Source: Ganoderma boninense (Eukaryota > Basidiomycota > Agaricomycetes > Polyporales > Polyporaceae). Taken from it: a stretch of DNA of 64,000 nucleotides. Of the stretch, positions 55,794 through 64,000 are shown piece after piece. The notes below the pieces were generated by a model. It was not told the origin of the DNA. It was given only the letters and a program-made list of their open reading frames with translations, and made no database searches. Numbering within the stretch: the first letter of the stretch is position 1; each line of letters opens with the position of its first letter. The translations under genes were made by a program, and so were the position numbers. Location: the NCBI GenBank assembly GCA_002900995.3, contig CM035309.1, forward strand, positions 372,001 to 436,000, written 5' to 3'.

Positions 55794-56554
55794 ATGGTCC
55801 CCATGCTGGCGTCGAGCATGGACACCACTCATCCCCCACACACCATGCGGTCCGAAGGCAACGCCGCTCCCCCTGCGATCTCTACGCAATCGTCCACCGA
55901 CAACCCGAAGCCGCCTTCATTCTTCGCGCTAGGGTCTGTGCTGTGGATTTCGCAGCCTGGCGGGCGACCTGAAGACACTCCCCCTCCCCAAATCTACATT
56001 GGTTGCGGCCGATACCCCTCCCGAGAGCCAGGCGACGTGGCGGAACTGGTGTATGAGTTCCGTCTCATCGGCATTGGCGGTGCCAGTCAGGAGCCCACGG
56101 ATAGCACGGCGAGTTGTGAACACTGCATCAACTGTCAATGACGATCTCACTGTCAATCTTGCAGCTCATCTTCCCAGACAGTGTTGAGATGGTCATGTGG
56201 GGGCATCGACGATGGGAGGATTGGGTCCAGACGTTCCAGAGCGGAGATGAGACACTTCTGCCGGCACTCCACACCGATCAACGTCTTACACTTCTCACGA
56301 TCGCCCGCTTCCTTCGAGCATTGTGCCGTCCAGGTGCGGACGGCATCGACGTGGCGGAGTGGCCCCTCTTCTGGGGTGTCTTCCTCGACGGCTTCCCATC
56401 CGCCCAGCAGCTCATGCGAGGCGAAGCTCACCTCCATCGCGTGGCGCAATGGTTGCGTAATCGCTATCCTGTAAGTGACACAGTTAATTGCCCGTCTTGC
56501 CGCGATGATAAAGGTTACGCACAGCATATCCTCGGAGACCACTTGATGTTCTAA
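55794..56554 (+). CDS. Hypothetical agaricomycete protein
   Basis: Divergent from the CxC gene. From ATG 55794 it encodes a Pro/Ser-rich N-terminus, SFFALGSVLWISQPGGRP, PPPQIYIGCGRYP and DVAELVYEFRLIGIG. A probable intron (GTGCCAGTCAG...CTTGCAG) then joins LIFPDSVEMVMWGHRRWEDW, LPALHTDQRLTLLTIARFLR, WPLFWGVFLDGFP and HLHRVAQWLRNRYP. Further exons may follow to about 57,081 but their frame breaks repeatedly. No domain recognised. Confidence 0.45.
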
Positions 56555-57081
56555 GGACAGATGGATGTTTGCCCATGTGTAGCACACATGTACCCTTGAT
56601 GTAGAGCAGACGTTGAGAGCCCTCCGTGTTACACACCTTGGTTGAACGGCGAATGGATTTGCGGCGGAAGTTGTTCTGCTACGACGGCCTGGGCAGATGC
56701 AACGAGGCAGATGTTCACCGACTTAGCTCCTAAAATAGGGCCCTCACGGCTTTCGACGGAACGTCGACTGTGGCTCACCTTGGCATCCCGTGCGTCGCCT
56801 GAGAGCTTGCGCTCTACCGCCTACCGCTGCAGCGACATGCCTCTGACCCAGCGTCCGAATGTTACCGCTACCCGCACGTGAAGTACCCTCCCACGAGCAC
56901 GGACACGAGTCAGCACCCTGGACGGTGCCCTGCCATGTCGTTGCCTGTCAAGGCCAGGAACAACGGGAACGACATGCTGGCGATAGGAGGCAGACCCGTG
57001 AGGAGTACGCGGTTACACGCCTTGCGTGTGTCAGTGCATCTGCATGGTAGTGCCGGTGCCCGAGCAAGTAAGAGAAGGTGA

Positions 57082-57887
57082 CATGGCAGAGTCGTATCGA
57101 AAATCGCGTACTCATGCTGAGGGGCATGGTGTGCTCAGACGACCCTTATGAAGACATCACTGGAGACCGTAGAGGGGAGGGATTGGATGTCGCACCAACG
57201 ACTTGTTGATGAGCGCGCTCTACCAAAACCCATGGATTGGGCGTGTGAAGTCATTCCATTGAATGCATTGTTGTAATGAGGCAGTACTGTGTACGTTGAG
57301 GATGAGGACGCATAAGTCGCGGAAAATCAGAGAGGCAACAACTTACGCCTGGATCATTACACGCCGACGAAGAGAAAAAGGTGAACCACGAGGGCAAGAG
57401 AGGTAAAATACAGCAAGATACAACTGAGTGGGGTATAGAACAGCTCTAAGATGCGCAGTAGCTACTGGAGGACTGGAAGAAAACGACGTAGACGATAGCG
57501 TGTTGGATAGCATGACACAACCGAAAACATAAGCCGAACAACAAGAGGATAGTAACACCGTAATCAGCGGGGGACCATTGCCGAGGACTAGCAGAAAAGC
57601 ACAGTGAATGAGATTGGCCAAGAAAGCAGGATACTAGGATTGCAGAGACATTGCAGTGTGGTAGGACAGGTGGGACGGAGTGGGGGTATGATTTCACTGA
57701 AAACTGGGGTTGGTAGCAAACTGAAATGTGTTACGTGAACCGAACGAGCCACGACGTATGTGGCTCAAGACAGGCGGACAAGCCGAAAATGGGACTGGCA
57801 AAGAACATCTGAACGTGTAATAGTAACTCGTTCGAAACATCTACCAGAGTCGAATCGAATGCTAACCTTGAGTGCTCAGCAAATCAC
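57082..57887. other. Intergenic
   Basis: About 800 bp with no supported gene, repeat or RNA feature. Confidence 0.5.
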
Positions 57888-59010
57888 TTAGAAGACGTCC
57901 TCCTCGACGTTCATGGCCTCGACACCGCCACTGAACCAATTGGAGTCACTTTCGTCAACTTCCATTGGCTGCTCATGGGAAGTTGTCGACGACGAAACCG
58001 GAAAGAGGATCGCGCGAGCAGTGGCGAGGGGCAATGGGGCAAGAACGGTCACGCCGGGGGCATGCAGACCTGGCATCGTGGTGTTTGCGAGGGCGACAAG
58101 GAAGTGGGGTGCGACGTGGAGAGAGAAGGGCACGTTCGCGATGGTCCTGGCTTGGACGATGAGAGCGGACGCGACGGACATAAGGCCTGGCACGGCGCTG
58201 CTCGTGGTGTCTAGGAGCAAGAAGATGGGGTGGACGTCGAAAGGAATCGATGCGTCTGCAAGATGGCCCAGTGAAATCATGAGCGCAAGGTACGTGGCGG
58301 TCGCCACAGCGCATGAGTTGTGGGAGGGACGCACCTGCCTCGATGATGACGAGGACGATAGGGAGGGCCTCATTGCCGTGTGTGCCAGGGTTCGAGGAGT
58401 CGAAGGCAGGAGGAGGGAAAACGTACATAAGGCCGGTCGGCACGTTGTGGCATGCGAGCGAGATGAGGAAAGCCGAGAAGACAGAGAGAGGACGAATTGC
58501 GGCAGCCAGTGCGACGTGATCGCCGAAGTGGACGAGGGCTATCGCGTCTGTGCAGGATGCACCTACGCCGTTGAAGGAGACAACGTGCACGAGATCGTTT
58601 CCATGCGTAGGAGCGATGGTTGTGATGACGAGAGAGCAATGCATATATCAAGAATCGATTGGGAGTTGGAGCCAGACGACGTTGAGGACGTTCACCTGTT
58701 GCGCGGGGTTCTCGCCGATGTCCACTAGGCCGGTGACGACAGGATCGATGTTGACAGGGATGATCATGGCGAGGGCTGCGCTATCAGTTTGTCAGAAAAG
58801 AGTGAGCTTGCTAGAGGGCAGACGGATTGTATTGCAGGACTCACCGACTGTGTGAGTTGGCGCCGGGAGGAAGCGGGTAACGATGTAGTAGGTTGCTGAA
58901 GAGATGGGAGTGGGGGTCGATTGCAGACGTTAAGGTGAGAAGCACAGAGCGTGGTCGCGACGCTCTGGCGCCGTGGAACCGAAGGCACCTATGCGCACAA
59001 AGACTCCAAC
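57888..59010 (-). CDS. Hypothetical multi-pass membrane protein
   Basis: Minus-strand exons with strongly hydrophobic segments: YYIVTRFLPAPTHTV, then after a GTGAGT...GATAG intron ALAMIIPVNIDPVVTGLVDI; IALVHFGDHVALAAAIRPLS with VFSAFLISLAC; EALPIVLVIIEAG; and ATYLALMISLGHLADASIPF with HPIFLLLDTTSSAVPGLMSV. The protein ends with a hydrophilic acidic tail (NVEEDVF) at 57888. The order suggests five to seven membrane helices. Exon borders in the middle are ambiguous and one reading contains a TGA, so it may be imperfect. I cannot name the family. The 271-residue plus-strand frame over the same region is its antisense shadow. Confidence 0.45.
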
Positions 59011-59489
59011 TAGAAGTACACGGCATTAACATTCGACATGTCGCTCAAGAAACGATGGATTGCACTTCAGGGGAGGAAACATTGGTCAATATGTGCCGGC
59101 GAGACTTATGCTGTTTGGATTTTTTACCAGTTGAGATGTGATATATATATTCCTACCGTCTGTTCCTCCTGTGCAGCCATGTGGCTTAGTGGTGGCATTT
59201 GTGTGGTGTTGATGCCGTGAAACGCATGAAGCCGCTGGTTCGAATATCCTTGGTGTTTTTTTTTAAAAGTGCTTTCCATACTGTTGTTGGCGTATTTTGC
59301 AACGCATTACGTCGTACATTGCTTGCCGCGACCTGGTTCACAAATGTGAACGATCGCGGGATGGAAGTGCTGCAGCTGGAGGACGCGAAATGGCACCGCG
59401 ATTGTGCCCAACAGTGCGACATGGGGCACGCAATGCTCGTGTGCGTGCCCCCCTGGCGTACTTAGGTTGGCGTACTTAGGTGCGCGCAC
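59011..59489. other. Intergenic flank of minisatellite 2
   Basis: No gene recognised; composition shifts towards the GTGCGC-rich minisatellite at the right end. Confidence 0.45.
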
Positions 59490-59791
59490 ACATCTCGAGG
59501 ATCTTCTCGAGCATGTTGTCGGACGCAGAGTGCGCATGTTACAACAGCTGTGCATGTGCGGATTGCCCAGCGATGCGGCATCCGCTACGCACAGCGCAAG
59601 TGGGCTGGCATCGCTCCGTATGTGCGACATCCTGGTGTACATGTGCTGGCGCGCCGTAGTGCATACGGACATCCTTGCATGAGTGCGTTAGCCCGGGTCA
59701 TGGAACATATCGCACGCGGAGTAGCTGTGCGCGACCACTGCATACGTGCGCCCACCCGACGCATGGCAGTTGTGGCTCGGCGCGTGCGCAT
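59490..59791. repeat. Minisatellite 2, left part (interrupted by palindrome 2)
   Basis: GC-rich degenerate ~60-bp units; the last reads ...GACGCATGGCAGTTGTGGC then TCGGCGCGTGCGCAT, which continues in the units to the right of the element. Confidence 0.85.
59784..59791. repeat. Target duplication of palindromic element 2, left copy
   Basis: GTGCGCAT, identical to 62521-62528. Confidence 0.85.
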
Positions 59792-61110
59792 CACATCTGG
59801 TTTCCACTGTTGTATTACAATACCCCATTACTGTGGTGCAAACTCTATGCCTATGATGGCCATATTGTATTTTGTTATGCCGGTGGCCCATTGTTGTTTG
59901 TTACAACCAGGGCCAGTTGTTGTTTGATCTGGGAGCACTGATAACTGATTAGAGAGGTAATCTAATCCTAGATAAGGACGACTTTTTGATCTCCTGGCTT
60001 ATCAGTAATCTCTGTTACTGATCTAATCTGCAATCCGCTTTAGGGCGCTTTTTTGATCTTTTGGCTAATCAAGCTGTGCTGGGTTGATCTAATCTAATGC
60101 ACCTTTGATCAGGTCGATCTAATGGGCGCTTTTGGGCGCTTTTTTGATGATCTGGCTTCCTCAAATGGCAATTGGGGGCTGGGGGCAGGTGGGGCACCAG
60201 GATGGGGTACCTCCTAGGTCTATTGTGGGCCCAATACTATAGCTATTGACTTGATTCTTTTTGCAGCATGTACATATAGATAGGGAGCATCCAGTCGACC
60301 AAACAGCGAAGCAATACACATACTACAGCTGTTTATATAGCCCATACAGTGGTGGGGAGGAGAAGGTGCTGTATCTTGGGCATTTCTTGGGCAATACCCT
60401 TCATTGTTTTTGCATATAGTAGGCATTAGTAGTGGTATATTGGGTACATGGTTTATTTGGGGCAGCAATGCCTAGTACTATTTATGGGGAGCCTGCACTA
60501 TTCAGCCCCTAGGCACTTTGCAGGCCAATATCTTGGGGGCTAGTAGGGCTATCACCAAGCCCTTGGTACCGTTAGAAAGGCCTGATTTAGGGCTTTCTAA
60601 CGATATATCATACACCCAAATCCATGCACTTTCACTGACCCTCTCCTCCCCCCTCCCCCCACATTGATCCCCTTATACCACAGCCCCACATAGTCGGATT
60701 GCCTTGAAACTTTATACACATGTTATGCTATATTCCTGGCATATATGTACCAACTTGCAGCCTGTGAACACCCCTGCTCCTTCCGATATTCTATTTCTGC
60801 CATAGCACAATACTTGCATACTGTTTCCTCCATATCTTCCTACCCCCTTGGCCAAATCACAGGATCTCTTTTGTTCTATGTTTGTATACTGTACCACTAT
60901 CCAGATCGTCCCTCATATTTCTTATCAGAGCACTAGATCTCTTATGGTATTCTTATCAGTGTTTGCACACTAATACCCCCACTGTAATAGATCAGGAAAA
61001 TAACATACAGATCAGATACCACCACTGGATAGAGGTCAATTACCGCTTTCCGACACATTTTAGATCATGAGATTTGGCCAAGAACTGAGGGAGATACGGG
61101 GGGAAGAGTG
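59792..61110 (+). repeat. Left arm of palindrome 2
   Basis: 1,319 bp; shares colinear anchors with the arm of palindrome 1, for example TTATCAG(A/G)...GATCT...TTATCAGTGT at 60922 versus 29499. Confidence 0.93.
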
Positions 61111-61202
61111 CTGGATGCACCATTTGAGATGCATTGGACAGGAGGTTTCCTTCGGAAATTGGTGCACAGCTCTGTTCCAACCACTCCAAAGTACCCTCCA
61201 AC
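61111..61202. other. Loop of palindrome 2
   Basis: 92 bp unique spacer with a short CCAACCACTCCAAAGTACC-type local repeat; no gene. Confidence 0.85.
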
Positions 61203-62520
61203 CACTCTTCCCCCCGTATCTCCCTCAGTTCTTGGCCAAATCTCATGATCTAAAATGTGTCGGAAAGCGGTAATTGACCTCTATCCAGTGGTGGTATCTG
61301 ATCTGTATGTTATTTTCCTGATCTATTACAGTGGGGGTATAAGTGTGCAAACACTGATAAGAATACCATAAGAGATCTAGTGCTCTGATAAGGAATATGA
61401 GGGACGATCTGGATAGTGGTACAGTACACAAACATAGAACAAAAGAGATCCTGTGATTTAGCCAAGGGGGTAGGAAGATATGGAGGAAACAGTATGCAAG
61501 TATTGTGCTATGGCAGAAATAGAATATCGGAAGGAGCAGGGGTGTTCACAGGCTGCAAGTTGGTACATATATGCCAGGAATATAGCATAACATGTGTATA
61601 AAGTTTCAAGGCAATCCGACTATGTGGGGCTGTGGTATAAGGGGATCAATGTGGGGGGAGGGGGGAGGAGAGGGTCAGTGAAAGTGCATGGATTTGGGTG
61701 TATGATATATCGTTAGAAAGCCCTAAATCAGGCCTTTCTAACGGTACCAAGGGCTTGGTGATAGCCCTACTAGCCCCCAAGATATTGGCCTGCAAAGTGC
61801 CTAGGGGCTGAATAGTGCAGGCTCCCCATAAATAGTACTAGGCATTGCTGCCCCAAATAAACCATGTACCCAATATACCACTACTAATGCCTACTATATG
61901 CAAAAACAATGAAGGGTATTGCCCAAGAAATGCCCAAGATACAGCACCTTCTCCTCCCCACCACTGTATGGGCTATATAAACAGCTGTAGTATGTGTATT
62001 GCTTCGCTGTTTGGTCGACTGGATGCTCCCTATCTATATGTACATGCTGCAAAAAGAATCAAGTCAATAGCTATAGTATTGGGCCCACAATAGACCTAGG
62101 AGGTACCCCATCCTGGTGCCCCACCTGCCCCCAGCCCCCAATTGCCATTTGAGGAAGCCAGATCATCAAAAAAGCGCCCAAAAGCGCCCATTAGATCGAC
62201 CTGATCAAAGGTGCATTAGATTAGATCAACCCAGCACAGCTTGATTAGCCAAAAGATCAAAAAAGCGCCCTAAAGCGGATTGCAGATTAGATCAGTAACA
62301 GAGATTACTGATAAGCCAGGAGATCAAAAAGTCGTCCTTATCTAGGATTAGATTACCTCTCTAATCAGTTATCAGTGCTCCCAGATCAAACAACAACTGG
62401 CCCTGGTTGTAACAAACAACAATGGGCCACCGGCATAACAAAATACAATATGGCCATCATAGGCATAGAGTTTGCACCACAGTAATGGGGTATTGTAATA
62501 CAACAGTGGAAACCAGATGT
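61203..62520 (-). repeat. Right arm of palindrome 2
   Basis: 1,318 bp, reverse complement of the left arm with a few substitutions. Confidence 0.93.
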
Positions 62521-63010
62521 GTGCGCATTGACCCTCGCTGTGCGCGTGCGCCCTCCCGATGCAGGTCACTTGTGGCTCGGCGCGTGCGCCTTGACGATCT
62601 CTGTGTGTGCGCGCACACCCGGCGCATGCGACACATCACACGTGTAGTACGTGTGCGCGACCACTGCATACGTGCGTCCACCCGACGCATGGCAGTTGTG
62701 GCTCGGCGCGTGCGCATTGACCCTCGCTGTGCGCGTGCGCCCTCCCGACGCATGGCACCTGTGGCTCGGCGCGTGCGCATTGACCCTCGTTGTGCGCGTG
62801 CGCCCTCCCGACGCATGGCACTTGTGGCTCGGCGCGTGCGCCTCACACGCGGCGCATGCAACATCACACGTCGAGTACGTGTGCGCGACCACTCCATACG
62901 TACGCCAACCCCAGTCAGGCAACTAGTGGCTCGAGGCCGTGCATGTACGCCAGCCCCGCGGGTGGCCTCACACCGGGCTCCTGCGGACATGTCACTCGGG
63001 GCGTGCGCAT
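62521..63010. repeat. Minisatellite 2, right part (~63-bp unit)
   Basis: Units start GTGCGCATTGACCCTCG(C/T)T and end GTGGCTCGGCGC; two adjacent units (about 62,710-62,835) are nearly identical, others are variants with GTGTGCGCGACCACTGCATA. Long open frames on both strands are a by-product of the repeat. Confidence 0.9.
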
Positions 63011-63755
63011 GCCCAACTCATGGAAGATAATGGCGCCTTGTCAGCGAAAATTTGTGTGTCCGACGTGGGCGTTTGTGCGACGCCAAAAAACGGCTGATAG
63101 CGGCATACGACGGCGTAATACGCCGTTGATGCCGACGACTGCCCCGTAGTTCTGACATTCACGCGGTGAGGACAAGCGAACGCACCACCACTTCAGTAAT
63201 AGCGAACTTGGCTCTCGTGGACTCACGAGGATCGCGACAGACGCACCAAAACCCCGAACAAACAAATGATGTTGAATTTTAAGATGGATAAGGTCCCCGC
63301 CGACGCTACAAGTGATCGCACCAGCGCGACGGGAATTGTTGATGGGGCAGAGCTGCGAGGAATTGGGTGGGAAAAGTGCTGAGTACTCCGGAGATGGAAA
63401 GCGCGGGCAGAAACGTAGATCGCAGGCACAAAAATACCAGACTCAGACCTATTCGCCGAGGATCCCTGTGGACAGCAGATCTAGAGTTGATGGACACTCA
63501 AAAGAGAGCCTCCGCCACCCCCACGGACGGTGACCACCATGAGTGCTCTCTGCTCGTAGATTCATGACGAATTCGCTACCCCCCCCCCCTCGTATACGAC
63601 ATCAATAAGCTTCGGCCAAAATGTGCAGAGACTGGCTCGCCTGTGTGGCGAAGTTTGACAAGCGAGCCTCGCAGCACAGTCCCAAAGTGTCTCGGAAGAA
63701 GCATACATCAACATTACCAAAATTCACAGGAACCTGAACCTTGCTGGAGGTGGGT
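63011..63755. other. Intergenic
   Basis: No gene recognised. A GCCGTTTTTTGGCGTCG-like inverted motif is present near 63,080-63,115 and a C-run (63,582-63,591). Confidence 0.45.
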
Positions 63756-64000
63756 TCAGGGATCTTCCCCCAACCTGCCCTTGATTGGCTCAAGTTCGAA
63801 CGTATCCCAAAACTCCCTGGAGTCCATGGCCCGGCCGATGAACTCAGGCGTCCTGGGGAGAGCCCGAATGCCGGACTTGCCCATGAGCTCTCTCACCCAC
63901 CTCCCTTGCTTTCCCTCCTCTCCCCATGCGGAAGCGAGGTCCCACCAGTCGTACACCCGCCCGTCCGTGAGCAGCCAGCGCTGCCCGTTCGCGCGGTCGA
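63756..64000 (-). CDS. C-terminal part of an unrecognised protein (cut by window edge)
   Basis: An open minus-strand frame enters from the right edge and stops at 63756-63758. The last ~80 residues read NGQRWLLTDGRVYDWWDLAS, WVRELMGKSGIRALPRTPEF, IGRAMDSREFWDTFELEPIK. Codon use (G/C third positions) and a structured composition support a real gene. I do not recognise the family from this piece; the rest lies outside the window. Confidence 0.65.
   Translation of the reverse strand, partial: DRANGQRWLLTDGRVYDWWDLASAWGEEGKQGRWVRELMGKSGIRALPRTPEFIGRAMDSREFWDTFELEPIKGRLGEDP

Larger units (their letters stand above)
59792..62520. mobile_element. Palindromic foldback element 2 (2,729 bp)
   Basis: Inverted arms 59792-61110 and 61203-62520 differ at only about four positions that I could find, and enclose a 92-bp unique loop. 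Ends read CACATCTGG...CCAGATGT(G). A direct GTGCGCAT flanks both sides, and the uninterrupted neighbouring minisatellite unit reads straight across the reconstructed site. Within the arms are a hairpin CGTTAGAAAG...CTTTCTAACG (60569-60602) and repeated GGGCGCTTTT(T)TGAT motifs. No protein-coding gene seen. Confidence 0.95.

Noticed and set aside
57913..58728. 271-residue plus-strand open frame
   Set aside because: Antisense of hydrophobic minus-strand exons; no domain, no splice context.
62521..63010. CRISPR-like repeat array
   Set aside because: Eukaryotic minisatellite; units abut each other without unique spacers and no cas-like genes exist.
62422..63030. Arg/Ala/His-rich 202-residue frame and its antisense
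   Set aside because: By-product of the 63-bp minisatellite; not coding.

Overview
This window looks like nuclear DNA of an agaricomycete (mushroom-forming basidiomycete, probably a polypore-type fungus). The coding genes carry many short GT..AG introns of about 45-70 nt, have strong G/C third positions, and belong to families typical of that class: DUF6533 membrane proteins, DUF5648 secreted proteins, GRF-finger proteins and KDZ-associated cysteine-cluster proteins. There are no prokaryotic features. Gene models were spliced by eye, so exon borders are inferences.

Gene-dense part, 1-26,000: two tandem minus-strand copies of a Dal5/Liz1-type MFS vitamin transporter (copy A runs off the left edge); a nine-exon 2-oxoglutarate/Fe(II) oxygenase; a MYND zinc-finger protein; indoleamine 2,3-dioxygenase (first step of tryptophan to kynurenine/NAD); the TFIIF beta subunit; a single-exon membrane protein; a small secreted DUF5648 protein; and a DUF6533 multi-pass membrane protein. 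The only plausible metabolic link is IDO with a vitamin/nicotinate-type transporter family, and it is weak.

Repeat-rich part, 26,000-63,000. (1) Two ~2.73-kb near-perfect palindromes (28,362-31,094 and 59,792-62,520) have ~1.3-kb arms and short unique loops. They are diverged from each other but share colinear anchors, so they appear to be one family of foldback element. The second sits inside a minisatellite and is flanked by a 7-8 bp target duplication. (2) A complete 8,320-bp hAT transposon (31,589-39,908) has 18-bp terminal inverted repeats, an exact 8-bp target duplication, an apparently intact multi-exon transposase and a second, divergently oriented gene. (3) A 685-bp non-autonomous element (48,503-49,187) has the same first 11 terminal bases, an 8-bp duplication with one mismatch, and two opposed tRNA-like sequences. 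It sits inside an intron of a GRF-finger gene; removing it leaves a normal 55-nt intron. (4) A solo LTR lies inside an intron of a KDZ-associated CxC5/CxC6 gene. (5) A KDZ-type C-terminal fragment abuts palindrome 1.

Between these lie several agaricomycete-specific genes of unknown function (39,998-47,098 minus; 50,884-59,010) and GC-rich minisatellites. The right edge holds the C-terminal end of an unrecognised minus-strand gene.
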